A DNA stretch of 64,000 nt from Anagrus nilaparvatae. Taxonomy: Eukaryota > Arthropoda > Insecta > Hymenoptera > Mymaridae. The stretch lies in the NCBI GenBank assembly GCA_022575985.1, contig JAKSXM010000269.1:2852001-2916000 (forward strand), given 5' to 3'. Within the stretch, counting starts at the first letter, position 1. The number at the start of each line of letters is the position of its first letter. Of this stretch, positions 34,328 to 46,233 are shown one piece after another. Under the pieces are notes generated by a model, which worked only from the letters and a program-made list of their open reading frames with translations, did not search any database and was not told where the DNA came from. Both the position numbers and the translations under genes were made by a program.

Positions 34328-34412
34328 TGTCCTGTTAGAGTAGTGGATAACGTGGCTGTCTGTCACCCCAGAGGATTATGGATTGAATCCCGGAGAGGTC
34401 ATCAAATTTTTA
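34328..34412 (+). tRNA. tRNA-like sequence, probable pseudogene (aspartate-like)
   Basis: TTAGAGTAGTGGATAAC resembles a D-arm and box A, CTGTCAC resembles an aspartate anticodon loop (GTC), and GGATTGAATCC is a degenerate box B. Anticodon and acceptor stems pair poorly. A T-run and an A-rich tail follow (34500-34530), which would also suit a tRNA-derived SINE. Confidence 0.4.
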
Positions 34413-34419
34413 TCAGTTT

Positions 34420-35160
34420 TTTTAAATGGATAATTAATTTAAAAAAAATAATTTAAGTGTAAAAAACGTTAATAAATATGTTATAATAACTAATAAAAAA
34501 AAAAAAAAAAAATAAATAAATAAATAAATTCAAAAAAAAAAAATTGTAAATTATTAATTTAAACTTCACTCCTTAATATTGAGCGATAAATAAAATTTGA
34601 ATAATTATTCAAATAAATTATTGTAAATTATAATTCAAAAAAAATAAACAAGTGGGGGAGACAATAATAAACAAGTAAATATAAGAATAAAATATTAAAT
34701 TTAAATACAAAATAAGAGAAAATAAAAAAATAAATTTTTTCTTATTTTCTGTTAATAAATATACATTGCTTCTTAGTCATTGCTTCAATTTCTTCGGTTT
34801 TTTAGTGTAGTACAATTTGTGTATGTCGTTAATAAAATTTTGGAACAGGTTAAGATAACGCTAGTTTGAAAAAAATGTAAGGTCCAAAATATTTTAATTT
34901 TTTTTTTTTTGTATACTAAAACTCTAAGAATACATAAAAAAAAATTTTATAAAGATACAAAAATTTTTTAAAATATTTAAATCCTGTTTTCTAGAGCGCT
35001 CCCTCCGCCTAGCGCCTTACATAAAAAAAATCTTTAAACGCGTTTTTCTCATTTTGATACCTGGTTACATGAATTAACAAAAATTGCCAAGTCAGATTTT
35101 CTCAAAATTTTTACCAGACACTCTCCACATGTGTAGTTTTCGCGTGAACTCAAAGTGTGT
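34420..35160. other. AT-rich spacer
   Basis: A-rich runs at 34494-34545 and a GT-rich run near 35155-35180. No gene is seen. Confidence 0.5.
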
Positions 35161-35174
35161 GTGTATATGTGTGT

Positions 35175-35660
35175 GTGTAAGCGGTGAAATTTCACAACCA
35201 TTATGGAATTAAGATCTAATTTTTTTTTTCAAAAATTTTTTCATCAAAAAATCTTAAACTACTTTTTTTTTTTATTTTGGATGCAATACCTCATTTATTT
35301 CCATGAAAGTACTTATATTTGAAAGTACGATTTTTACTCGATATCTCAAATCTGATAAGTAATTTTTTTTAAATTTTTTTCCCAAAATTTTTGTCGCACA
35401 AAAATGGGGATGCTTACTGCATGGTGCGCTAGTGATGAAAGTTATATATATAGATATATCTTTCCCATGTATTTTACGGACCAGAACGTGATTGGTCAAT
35501 TTCTTCCCATTTAAAATACATGTGTTTTTCGGACCAATTGGTTTCGGCGCCCTCTGTTTTAGCTTTGGGTATGCATCCCCATACAAAAACCAACAAATTT
35601 TTTTTTTTTAAATGGGATTCCTCATTTGTATTGCTTATATTTTTTTTATAAATAAAAATT
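35175..35660. repeat. Dispersed repeat fragment split by a MITE
   Basis: Bases 35185-35400 match the 19260-20640 family ('caaccattatggaattaaga', 'cctcatttatttccatgaaa'). The match breaks at 'cgcacaaaaa' and resumes at 'tacaaaaacc' after 35583, so the MITE below inserted into a pre-existing copy. Confidence 0.75.
35406..35583. mobile_element. Short MITE, ATGGGGATGC termini
   Basis: About 178 bp bounded by ATGGGGATGC and GCATCCCCAT. It contains 'cccatgtattttacggacca' and, inverted, 'aaatacatg...ggaccaa', giving a near-palindromic body. The minus-strand 104-codon frame across it is a shadow of the inverted structure. Confidence 0.7.
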
Positions 35661-35699
35661 TGTCTGTAAATTGTTTTAATTATTGTACTATTTATCTTT

Positions 35700-36606
35700 T
35701 TATAGTTTTCTTTTTTATTTTATAGATTTATCAAAAAATCCCATGCTAAAGTGTGTAAACCCGCCCCCCCCCCCCTGATCGGTATATTTCTCCAACTCGA
35801 GCTGGACGTAATATCATGGTCTACCATTCATAGTTATTATATTGTTTACGAAATCATTAGTGACCTTGAAATGATGAAGTCACGTGGGATTTGTAAGATT
35901 TTATTCATTGGCTATAAACTATAATTTGCGTTTTAACCTGTAGCGGCGTAAAGTAATTTGGAGAAAAATTGAGCGTCAGTTTACAATAAGTCTTTATGAA
36001 AACGTATAGATACTTTTAAAATAATGTAAATAGTTTAGCTTTTCTAAGATAAACATAATTAAAAAAATATCGTTTTAAAAAAACATCCTTAATGTGATTA
36101 AAGTAATAGATCTAAAAACATTGATTTCCATCCAAAAATCAATGTTAAAAGAACTAAAAATATTTACGCTATCAAAATTTAAATTTGAAAAAGTGACTTC
36201 CTAAGACAGATGACTACGTTTGGGTTTTTTAAGAAAATTCGTGCATATTCAATATATACTTATAATTTGAGGTTATTGACAATTGCTTAAAGTATAATTT
36301 CCAGTTATTGTATATGTGCAACAGAACATCGCAATTCAGGGCCTTGCATTTATTTGTGAATGATTTTGAATTAAAAAATTTTGATAATTCTTAACTTAAA
36401 AGAGAATGAATTTTTTGATTTTAAATTTCATTGCAAAGGTGGAAAATGGAATGATAGCATTACATATTTAAAACTATTAAATTAACAGTAATCTTGTTAT
36501 TTTTGGCAGTATTATTTGAATGAAATACATTTTATATTTATTTATTAAAATAAAAATTAATTAGCAAAAATTATAAAGTAATTGACAGTGCGAAATAAGT
36601 TAATCA
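35700..36606 (+). promoter_or_regulatory. Upstream region of the unkempt exon
   Basis: Non-coding sequence before the unkempt start codon. It likely holds 5' untranslated sequence and an intron, but no promoter element can be named. A small hairpin, 'aaacattgattt' with 'aaatcaatgtt', lies near 36117-36144. Confidence 0.35.
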
Positions 36607-36899
36607 ATGAGAGAGAGAACTGGACGAACAAATAGTAACGGATCCAGTGGTGGAGTAATGGGCAGTAATAACTTGGATTCACATGCTCGATACCTCAAAG
36701 ATTTTAGAGTTGAACAATGTCCATTATTTATTCAAAGAAAATGCACACAGCATAGACCTTTTACCTGTTTTAACTGGCACTTTATGAACCAGCGTAGGCG
36801 AAGGCCTGTACGTAAACGTGAACGTTGTTTTAATTATAGTGCTGATAACTATTGTACAAAGTATGATGAAACTACTGGCATTTGTCCTGATGGTGATGA
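36607..36899 (+). CDS. unk: Unkempt, first coding exon
   Basis: Encodes about 97 residues. From residue 30 the sequence follows the conserved N-terminus of Unkempt, a CCCH zinc-finger RNA-binding protein that controls translation in neurons: YLKDFRVEQCPLF, then KCTQHRPFTCFNWHF, an RRRRP basic stretch, and CFNYSADNYCTKYDE, ending at CPDGDE. The exon stops at a GTAAGT donor (36900) in phase 2; in the family the next residues are the CPYLHR of a zinc finger, so the remaining fingers lie in later exons. The start ATG at 36607 is followed by a Gly/Ser/Asn linker, as in insect homologues. No later exon was recognised downstream in this window, which implies a long first intron or an end to the locus here. 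Recognition is from memory of the family. Confidence 0.9.
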
Positions 36900-37285
36900 G
36901 TAAGTTTTATAAATTTTACATTTTATATTGAATTATATAATTGAAGCTTTCAATAATCGAGTCTTTCAATAACCTCATTCATCATGCATAATCAAGCAAT
37001 ACGTATTTAGCAATTCCATAGTAGTCCGCTACTCTTTTCTCTAACAATAATTACTACATTGTTTTACTACATAAATTAATTAGTCAACAGCTTTTTAAAA
37101 ATACTAAATGTTGTTATAGTTTCTTTTATTTGTTACATTTTTTATAAATGCCCTCTCAAAAAAAAATTTTTATTTATATATTTTTGTTTCTTCATAATGT
37201 TGTTCAACAACATATTTTGATTAATAACATTTTTTAGAGAAGCATATTTGTACTTAAAGTAGTTTACTTTAATAAATTAAGTTAT
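36900..37285. other. Start of the unkempt first coding intron
   Basis: AT-rich, beginning with the GTAAGT donor. No other signal was noticed. Confidence 0.5.
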
Positions 37286-37289
37286 TTTT

Positions 37290-37800
37290 AGTTTTGGTTT
37301 TCTACCAGATCTTCCACCTAATATTTTTTATAATTCAGAAGCTGCATATATTCAAACATATACGGCTTCTCGTCTGGCGACATTTTTCCGAATCTTTTTT
37401 TCCCAATAACTTTTTCAACACAAAAAGCTGGAATTCTCTCCCTTCATCAATACGATTCCTCCCTTCACCTAATTCTTTTAAGGCAGGTTTATTAAAGTAC
37501 TTGAAAAGTTCTAGTCATACATACAAAGACTCAATCTTTTAATAATGTTTTATCAGGACTGAATGCATTAGTGTTATTAGAAATCTAATATTTCCTTATT
37601 TTTTCTGTTTTACTCACTGTTGCCATGATATTACTAAAATTGTTTCACTTTATTTGTTATAACTATGTTATACTATGTTATTTAAAAATTATTGTATAGT
37701 TACATTTCTATTTTTATAAATTTTATAAATATACTGTTATAATTATGTATCATATTTTGTTCTGGACAAATAAATAATATTTACATTTACATTTTACATT
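37290..37800 (+). pseudogene. 3' fragment of a CR1/L2-group non-LTR retrotransposon
   Basis: The frame contains TKSWNSLPSSIRFLPSPNSF, which parallels TKSWNSLPSKIRFLPSLNSF in the longer copy at 40934-42247. The 3' untranslated part also matches (GACAAATA, then ATATTTACATTTACAT). Upstream residues (PDLPPNIFYNSEAAYIQTYT) are in a different frame, so at least one frameshift exists. It is a severely 5'-truncated copy of the same or a sister family. Confidence 0.75.
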
Positions 37801-38325
37801 TTTCCCAAAATACTTTTTCTATTTTTTCTTATTATAGTTTTTGGTATTTCTTGAACTATTTTTTGCGATTCTCTAGATAGTAATAATTATTTTTTGTATG
37901 TGACTTTATTTGCACTAGTGAAAATATAAAATATTCAAAAATATTCATAAGTGTAGAAAAAAGTAAACATTGTTGTACAAATTTACGCCAAAGTAAATGA
38001 AAGTAGATAAAAAGAGTTCAAAAATGTTGCAAAAGAATTCTCTAAAAAAATACATTTCGATCACAATTCGCCGGTTCCCAAAATTCTTTTGCACACTTCC
38101 GGGACACTTTTACACTCTTCTACTATATTTTTATGCGATTTTTTGACAAATAAATTGAAATTAAATGTATCCTAATGAGTAACGAAACGCGTTTTTTAAA
38201 TTTTATATTATATTAAGTATGTTTTTCATTACTTGATTTTCTAAAACAAAAAATTTTTCAGGTTCAAAAAATTTAAATGTTTAAAGTATATTTTCATATA
38301 AAAATATAATTATTATATGATTTCA
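37800..38325. other. AT-rich spacer
   Basis: No gene or repeat recognised. Confidence 0.45.
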
Positions 38326-38330
38326 CTTAC

Positions 38331-39128
38331 TTATATTCCCTGAAGAACACATTTTACTTTCAACTTTGAAAAAAATGCCGTCTACTGAAAAAAAATGAAC
38401 TAGCTAACAAAAATAAAAAAAACATCTATGAAAAAATAAAAAGAACCTTCTAAAGTTTCTTTTCATATAGCCCAGTACTGGTCATTAAAAAAAGATAAAA
38501 CAAGAACTAGCTTTAAGGACTTACGAGGGTAAATAGAAATTTTGAGTCAATATCCACATTACCGACGCTATTTTTTTTTTTATAATTTGCAGTTTAAAAC
38601 AAAATTAGTCGTAAAAATATTAAAAAATGAGTTTATTATGTAATATTATTGCAAAAAAAATTATTTTAATTATTTATGAAAAAACTTTATTATTTTAGGT
38701 TATGGTACTTGCTAAAACTTGGTTTTTACCGAATAATTAATGATTGAATGTGGTAACCTAGATAAAATAAATTGGAAATATAATCTTTGACAATTTATTT
38801 ATGATATTTAATTAGTTTCATCTCCCTGTGTCATCACTATCATACTTTTTGTAAGCTCCAAATATGAATTTCCATAAGAGCAATGTTAAACTGCCTATTT
38901 TTAATTTGCAATAAAATGAAAATTAATGTGGTAACAAAGGTAAAACCAAGTTCTATTCAACTTTAAAAATGTTTAAATTTAATAATTTTCCAGTTTCATT
39001 CAGTTCTGTCATCATTTTTATTTACCCTCGTAAGTCCTTAATTTCTTTTTTCATGCAATTCAATTTTTTCCAATAGATGGCTACGGCTTTTTTTAAAAGT
39101 TGAAAGTAAAATAGGTTATTCAGGGAAT
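38331..39128. mobile_element. Old palindromic element interrupted by a TTAA MITE
   Basis: Left arm 38331-38400 ('atattccctgaa', 'ttttactttcaactttgaaa') is inverted at 39064-39128 ('aagttgaaagtaaaa', 'ttcagggaatat'). The TTAA element at 38517-39037 sits between the arms, so the outer palindrome is older. Confidence 0.65.
38517..39037. mobile_element. TTAA-flanked MITE, 521 bp (piggyBac-like)
   Basis: TTAA at 38513-38516 and 39038-39041. Terminal repeats GGACTTACGAGGGTAAATA (left) and its complement (right). The inner part of the repeat, GGGTAAATA, is shared with the larger TTAA element at 15328-16534, suggesting related families moved by one transposase. No coding capacity. Confidence 0.85.
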
Positions 39129-39129
39129 A

Positions 39130-39960
39130 TCAAAGAGGTTAAACTAATAGAGTACAAAAGTATAGTTGAGCGCGAGGCAGGAACTGTAGTACAAACATAC
39201 AGCGGGTGAGGTTCCTCTTTGTCCGATTAGTTAAAAAGTGGGAGTTCTTTCTTTCCCTCAATCTACTGTTCTGCATGTATGTATTAGTAATACCTACCAG
39301 GGGCGGATCCAGACCTTAGGCTTGGGGGGGGGGGCATAGCCTATAAGATAAATAAAAATTAGTACCCTAAAGTAATCATAATAAAATTTAACATGCTGAC
39401 TTGACTTGGATCCGCGCCTGCCTACACTAATTCAACTCATAGCATTTCTTCCCGCACTAAAAATTTAAAACGATTTGCATTTAAAATTTTATTTTTTTAA
39501 AGAATTTACTAAAAATACGTTTTATGAGCACCGAAAATGAAAAAGAAAAATAGACGAGGCCGCGACTACCACATGGTTTTCTGGTAGTTTGGACCCTATG
39601 GAATGCAAAAAAAAAACGTGAACATGAAATCGGCGATAGATGTCAAAAAGATTTTGCAACATTTATCTCAAAAACCGTGTTTTTCGTATCTGAGCTATCC
39701 CAAATTTTCAAAATAACTTTTTAGGTAAATAAAATTAAAAAAAATAGAAAAAAAAAATCTAATTACCAAAGAAAAACTACTCCAGAAGATAAAAAAATTA
39801 TTCTGTTTACGATGAAATTTAGCCAAGTTATCATCAATTTAAGATTTTACTTAAATTTGTCTTAAAAAAGATATTGAAAAAAGTCTGTTTCTGAATTTAA
39901 AATATACATTATTTGCTTGATTATTATGTTAAAATACTAATTTTTTTTTTAATCATTTAC
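39130..39960. other. Spacer with no recognised gene
   Basis: Contains a poly-G run (about 39325-39334) and a GC-richer stretch at 39290-39420. AT-rich after that. Confidence 0.45.
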
Positions 39961-40930
39961 TCTAATCCCTGAGCATTCATTTCTTCAAGAAAAAAATCAT
40001 TTTTTTTTACCACATTTCAACTTTTAGGTCAAAAAACAATGAAAACTGTTTTAAATAAATATTGCTACTTACAGTTTTCAAAGGTTTCTGACCTAAAAAT
40101 TAAAATTTTGTCAATAAAAATGATTTCTTTCTTGAAGAGATGAATACTCCGGGAAAAATTAATCGATTTTAAAAAAAAAATTATTATTTTACGATGAAAA
40201 TCAAAATAGTAATGCATATTTTAAGTTTTGAAACAGGCTTATTTCAATAAAATTTCAATCATTTTTAAGACAAATTTTAGCAATAATACGAATTATTCGC
40301 TTGATATTCATCCTAAAATAATAAATTTCTTTTTAAATAAATTAATTTTTCCCAGTGTATTCATTTGGTAAAGAAAAAAATTATTTTTATTGACCAAATT
40401 TCAATTTTTAAGTAAAATTTTTAATGTTAGTCTTCAGTATTTTTGAAAAAAAAGTTATTTTTTGACTTTTATAATATGTGAAAAAGATATCAAAGACGAA
40501 TCTTTTAAGACCATGTAGACTTATTTTGGTACTAAGGAACCAGAAATATGAATTTTTGAAAACACGTTTTTCCCCCCTTCACCCCTCCTGCCCCATGAAG
40601 TGCAGCTGGGGGCAAAATTCCAACGGGAACTTAATATTTTTTTATGTATAAACAATCTGTAAAAGTATTTTTAGATATCATTCTGGTGCAGATTTTCCCC
40701 TAATATTCCGGGATGCTCTTTGGGTTATTCCGGGTTGCTACTTACAGTTTTCAAAGGCTTTTGGCCTAAAAATTGAAATTTGGTCAATAAAAATGATTTT
40801 TTTTTCCTTAAAGAAATGAATACACTGAAAACAATTAAATGGTTAAAAAAAAAAATTATTATTTTACGATGAATATCAAGTGAATAATTCATATTATTGC
40901 TGAAATTTGTCTTAAAAAGATTATGTCTGA
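39960..40930. repeat. Palindromic and duplicated AT-rich repeat
   Basis: 39975-40057 and 40060-40148 are inverted copies ('tcatttcttcaagaaa' against 'tttcttgaagagatga', 'ttttaggtca' against 'tgacctaaaa'). Part of this unit recurs directly at 40737-40900 ('tgctacttacagttttcaaa', 'ttattattttacgatga'). The CR1/L2-group copy begins inside the second unit. Confidence 0.65.
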
Positions 40931-40933
40931 TAA

Positions 40934-42247
40934 AAGCTAGCTCATGACCAAATTACGGACTATCTACAAATAAACAAACTAATAGACCCACTACAAACAG
41001 GTTTTCGACCCTATAGTAGTTGTGAAACAGCATTATTAAAACTTACAGAGGACATACGAACTGGCAGAAATAAAAGACTGGTGACAATACTGCTACAATT
41101 TGATTTTAGTAAGGCATTTGATTCTATATCACCCACAAAGCTGATTGAAAAATTAATATCTATGGGGTTTTCCAAAAATGCCTTGCTATGGATCAAATCA
41201 TATTTACAAGGACGACAATTGCAGGTTATCAATAGGTCTTCTCTTTCTGATCCTCTTGAAGTTAATCTTGGTGTTCCACAAGGGTCAGTTTTGGGGCCAC
41301 TTTTGTTTTGTATTTACATTAATGATGTAAAACAATATCTTCCTGAAGGCATCCAACACTTATTATATGCAGACGATCTGCAAATATATATACAAGATAC
41401 GCCTGAGAATATACAGGAAGCTATTATAAGGTTATCACTAGCAGCCCATAACATCAATAACTGGGCAAAAACTGTCTGTCTAAGGCTTAATCCTGATAAA
41501 ACCAAAGCAATTTATTTTGGCACAAGCTACTTTGTGGATCAATTGGATAGACAAAATCTACCTGGTGTTAAGATAAGTGATATTACTGTGCCTTTTGTGA
41601 AGGAAGTAAAAAGCTTAGGGGTCATTTTAGATAGCAAACTAAATTGGAAATCTCACATAACATCAGTAGGCAAGAAGGTAAATAGAGTTCTGTATACACT
41701 CAGGTTCATTCGACAATGTACAACGGAAGCTCTGCGTATTAAGCTTGTACAGGCTCTAGTTATTCCTCATTTGGATTTTTGTTCTGTGGTTTATTTAGAC
41801 TGCTCAACGAACTTACATGACAGAATACAAAGATTGAATAATTCTTGTTTAAGGTACATCTTTGGGGTTCGTAGGGATAGTCATATTACTCCATATAGGG
41901 AAAAACTAGGCTGGTTAACCTGCTACATGCGTAGACTATATTTTACATTAATCATAATGTATAAAGTCCTTCGTCTAGGTAGACCTGAATATCTGGCTCA
42001 AATTTTTGTTCGATACACTTCGAAACAGACAGCCAGAAGTGAACTATTAACTCGTGAGTTAGTTTTACCTGAACTTGAAAAATGGCATGGCAACTCTTCC
42101 TTTCAAGTTCAAGGCACAAAAAGTTGGAATTCCCTTCCTTCTAAAATAAGGTTCCTTCCTTCACTAAACTCATTCAAGACAGCCTTATTTACCTACCTAT
42201 CAAACCTAAATTATACATATGAGGGCTCGGTTTTTAAGTGTATATAA
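40934..42247 (+). CDS. CR1/L2-group non-LTR reverse transcriptase, 5'-truncated
   Basis: Open from 40934 (after TAA at 40931) to the stop at 42245; the first Met in this frame, residue 50, is not a native start. Motifs in order: QTGFRPYSSCETAL, LLQFDFSKAFDSI (first catalytic Asp), GVPQGSVLGPLLFCIYIND, and LLYADDLQIYI (catalytic Asp pair). The thumb region has KSLGVILDSKLNWKSHI and the C-terminus KSWNSLPSKIRFLPS. FDFSKAFD with YADDLQIY is characteristic of the CR1/L2/Rex1 group; the exact clade is not determined. The endonuclease and the N-terminal half of the RT are missing. The 3' untranslated part ends near 42612 in an ACAT-type short repeat, the usual tail of this group. No internal stop, so probably recent but unable to move by itself. 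Confidence 0.88.
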   Translation, partial: KLAHDQITDYLQINKLIDPLQTGFRPYSSCETALLKLTEDIRTGRNKRLVTILLQFDFSKAFDSISPTKLIEKLISMGFSKNALLWIKSYLQGRQLQVINRSSLSDPLEVNLGVPQGSVLGPLLFCIYINDVKQYLPEGIQHLLYADDLQIYIQDTPENIQEAIIRLSLAAHNINNWAKTVCLRLNPDKTKAIYFGTSYFVDQLDRQNLPGVKISDITVPFVKEVKSLGVILDSKLNWKSHITSVGKKVNRVLYTLRFIRQCTTEALRIKLVQALVIPHLDFCSVVYLDCSTNLHDRIQRLNNSCLRYIFGVRRDSHITPYREKLGWLTCYMRRLYFTLIIMYKVLRLGRPEYLAQIFVRYTSKQTARSELLTRELVLPELEKWHGNSSFQVQGTKSWNSLPSKIRFLPSLNSFKTALFTYLSNLNYTYEGSVFKCI

Positions 42248-42619
42248 ACTATGTTTTTAAAGAAAAGATAAAATATGTTGACATGTATTACTTGGATTGC
42301 TATATATTATTGTCATTATTTATATGTGTTATTTGATAGTTAATATTAATAATAACTTGACTGTGATGTAAATCATTTAATTTTAGTTACAAAATGCTAT
42401 CACTGTTACTTACTATTATTTGCCACTGTTATTACCATACTGTTAATTTTTTTTTTCAATTAAATTTTTCAATTAAATTTACTAAATCAATATATTTATA
42501 AAATAATATTAAATTTAAACTATGTTATGCTGTTACTATGTTATAATTATGTATAAAATTTTGTTTTAGACAAATACAGAATATTTACATACATACATAC
42601 ATTTACATACTTAAATTGA

Positions 42620-43665
42620 AAAATATGTCGAACGTTAAATTTAATTAACATTGTAATTGCTATTGAAATTAATTATAAAAAAATTGTATAAAAAAATAAA
42701 ATTCATGAATGTAATAATAAAAGTGAAAAAATTCTTTGCTACCAGTCGGTATCAAAATGGAATAGGGGTGGGGGCGAGTCCCACAGCCTCTAGACCTTTG
42801 CTGCCGACTGGCTGCAAAGTATACACGTCTTTTTTTTCCTTCTCGCACAACAAGCGTTTTTTCATAAGGAATTATTGCTGTCTTTTTTTTCTACTCTTTA
42901 TAACATTATAAAAATTATCTCCAATCGAAATGTATCGAATTAATTCGATATATTTCGAGCTAAAAACGTATTTAAATCATCTAAATCATTAAAAGCATCA
43001 ACAGGAAATAATAACTTCTAAGGAGGTATTTTATTTATTTCTCTATTTCTTTTCCATTAATACTTATGTAACACAAAAATACGAGGAGAATAGTTTTATA
43101 CCAAAAATTGTATTAAGAAAGTATAAGTCATAAATGTTTTTTTTTCAGAGAATAAATTTAATATTTAAAACCGGAATCAATTATTTCTCTCTCTCTCTCT
43201 CTCTGCCTCTCAGAGCACACATGGCCCGTGATGGCCTCATAGTATTAACATGATATAGTAAAATACATTATAATTTATTAGTATTAGTATAATAATGATT
43301 ATTATACATATCACACTTTTTTTAAAACTTTTAAATGGTATTTTTTATTTTTTTATGAGATAAAAATTTTCAAAAAGTTAAGCATTAAATTCGAAAAAAC
43401 GAGTAATTCCGATATTTCTAAAATTAGTACTTGCATTAAAAAAAAATTGAAAATGTTTATTTGTTTAAACAAATACCACCTGTTAAATGTTTGTAATTTT
43501 TGGATTTTACAAGCCTGAAATTCCAGATCTGGGCAACTTGGATCAAAATTCTGCTTGGCTATAAATTGCACAGCATTTTTAATTTTTTTTTTATAAACAT
43601 TTATAGCTGTAACTCATTAATCAAGAGGTTTAGCAAAAAATTTCCACGATACCTCCCTCTAGAAT
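42620..43665. other. Spacer with a CT microsatellite and a duplicated segment
   Basis: A CT repeat lies at 43186-43203. Bases 43080-43225 ('accaaaaattgtatta', 'aaccggaatcaattatttc', 'tgcctctcagag') are a diverged copy of 45310-45440, so a duplicated segment flanks the palindrome at 43670. No gene is supported. Confidence 0.6.
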
Positions 43666-43669
43666 TAAC

Positions 43670-45117
43670 CCGCGCACTTTTGAACTGTGCCGGCCAAGTG
43701 TGGGCCGAAGTTCGGGCGACGTTCGGCAAAACGCTCTGCCGAAGTGTGGCGCACGTATAGCATACGTCCTTTGGTACACATCTCAGCGACGTATGGCACA
43801 TACTTCGGCCCACGTATGGCAGAAGATTTTTACTTGGTTCAGGAATTGAATCAGGGACCCTCTTTAAAATTTTAAGAGGGTCGAGGATTATACGAGCGCG
43901 GCCAACCCTCGTATTTGAAAGTTATTGCATAAATGACTGTAAAATGTTGTATCTTATTGTATTTAAATTAAATTGATATCAGATTTTTCAAGTTCATTTA
44001 GAAAGTACTTCGTACAGAAAATGATTGTTTTTCACAACTGGAATATTTTTCAGTTTTTCCAAGATGGCGAAGTATATATTAAAATACTGATCTAAGATCC
44101 GTAAAATAAGTACAGTTGCAACGATATAAAATTTAGTTTTAAAAATTTTTCTGGTTTTTCCAATAGGTGGACCATAAAATTTATTAAAAAACTTCTATAA
44201 ATTATAAATATTTTTTTCAAATTAATTCGATAATTGATACATTATTTTAAGAAGGGTAATAAAAGAGAGTGTATTAAGTAGCGGGTATATAACATAATTA
44301 GGATTAAATATCTCGCTACAGATTTTTTTGTTTTGAGGTCCGATTTAAAATTGTATTGTACTTGTTTTCTTATAATATCCTAATTTGAATATTTATCTGA
44401 CTTAATTTAAATTGGGCCTCTAAACAAAAAGATTTGTCGCGAGACACTTAATCCTAATTATGCTACACGCCCACCTCTAGATTTAATCTCTTAATATTCT
44501 ATCTTTTTTTATCTATGCACATTCGAATTAATTTGAAAAAAATATTTATAATTTATAGAAGTTTTTTAATAAATTTTATGGTCCACCTATTGGAAAAACC
44601 AGAAAAATTTTTTAACTAAATTTTATATCGTTGCGCCTGTACTTATTTTACGGATCTTAGATCAGTATTTTAATATATACTTCGCCATCTTGGAAAAACT
44701 GGAAAATATTCCAGTTGTGAAAAACAATCATTTTCTGTACGAAGTACTTTCTAAATGAACTTGAAAAATCTGATATCAATTTAATTTAAATACAATAAGA
44801 TACAACATTTTACAGTCATTTATGCAATAACTTTCAAATACGAGGGTTGGCCGCGCTCGTATAATCCTCGACCCTCTTAAAATTTTAAAGAGGGTCCCTG
44901 GTTCAATTCCTGAACCTCTAAATTTTTTTTTTTTTTTTACTAAAAAAAAAATAAAAATCTTCTGCCATACGTGGGCCGAAGTATGTGCCATACGTCGCTG
45001 AGATGTGTACCAAAGGACGTATGCTATACGTGCGCCACACGTCGGCAGAGCGTTTTGCCGAACGTCGCCCGAACTTCGGCCCATACTTGGCCGGCACAGT
45101 TCAAAAGTGCGCGGGAA
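43670..45117. mobile_element. Foldback element, 1.45 kb, arms of ~560 bp
   Basis: Left arm 43670-44235 and right arm 44522-45117 are near-perfect inverted copies, starting CCCGCGCACTTTTGAACTGT and ending with its complement. The outer 200 bp are GC-rich and contain repeated 'acgtatggca' and 'acttcggccca' motifs in both orientations; the loop is AT-rich. No transposase is present; open frames in the arms are palindrome shadows. Right-arm length differs through a poly-T/A tract at 44930-44960. Confidence 0.88.
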
Positions 45118-46030
45118 TGATTTACAATATGAGCCAACCATAAACCATGTTTAAACAAATAAATATTATCAATTTTTTCTTTATATTCTTGTACAATTTG
45201 ATAAACTGTAAATTATTATAAATAATTATATACCTAAAATATTTTAGTTACAAATATGCTGCGCGAAAAAAACCCTGTGGTGGATACCCTTCATACTTGT
45301 GATAAAAATAAATACGTGGAGATAGTTTTACCAAAAATTCTATTAGGAAAGTATGTGTCATTGAATGTTTTGTTTTTAAAGAGAATTAAAAACCGGAATA
45401 AATTATTTCTCTCTTTGCCTCTCAGAACGCACATGATTCATTATATGGCAGTACAATATCAAGTAATAGTATTAGTAATAATGATTTAGCATTGATATGG
45501 TATATAAGAGAATTTTTAGCTATTTCTAATGTTTATTATCTATATTAGACTGAATTATTTTATGCGCTAGCAAAATGCGTAATTATAACTAAAAAAAAAA
45601 ATTTATAAATTTCGCGTTGTATTTAGGCAACAAAATCATATCTCAAGCCCATGTCAAAACTCGTACTTTAGGAAACCTTAGGAAATTTATTTTTTTCAGT
45701 TACAATTATAGGCATTTTGATTTTAGAATCCAAAATACTTTAAAATTAATAAATAAATTTGTCTAATATCTAGTTATAATATAGATAATAAACAATTGTT
45801 TAAAAAATTAACTTAATGTGTTTTATAAATTTGGAATATAATTATTTTTTTATGGATAAAATATATTATAAAACCCTAAAAATCTCTTATATACCAACCC
45901 CTGTTTAGTTATAAATGTAGCTTTCATTCTATGGCCATTTTTAAGACGATGATATTATTATTAGATAGCAATTTACCTTATGAGATTTTTGATATCTCTC
46001 CCGCTCCCCCCTCCATTTACTTTAGAAAAG
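45118..46030. other. Spacer, partial copy of 43080-43225
   Basis: The 77-codon open frame at 45256-45489 overlaps the diverged duplicate of 43080-43225 and has no domain. Otherwise AT-rich. Confidence 0.5.
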
Positions 46031-46032
46031 TA

Positions 46033-46233
46033 CACGGTCTTTGAGTGCTGGACGTGGTATTTTCAAAGTCATGTGACAAATTCAAATTCATAGGTTGGTA
46101 TCAATGAGACATCACCGTATTTCGTCTTCACTCATACTACGATAAATAGTGTTAGTGTATGCTAATGCCAACCCATAATTTTTTTTTTGTCATTTGACTT
46201 CGAAAATACCACGTCCAGCACTCAAAGACCGTG
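46033..46233. mobile_element. TA-flanked MITE at the 3' end of the THAP transposase gene
   Basis: Starts CACGGTCTTTGAGTGCTGGA and ends with its complement; the inverted match is perfect for about 31 bp and continues imperfectly to about 45. TA lies on both sides (46031-46032 and 46234-46235). The last codons and the stop of the transposase frame fall inside its right terminal repeat. Confidence 0.85.

Noticed and set aside
35272..35586. 104-codon minus-strand frame
   Set aside because: Spans the junction between a dispersed repeat and a MITE; not a gene.
44776..45141. 121-codon minus-strand frame
   Set aside because: Lies in the arm of a foldback palindrome with mirrored frames in the other arm; composition reflects GC-rich subrepeats.
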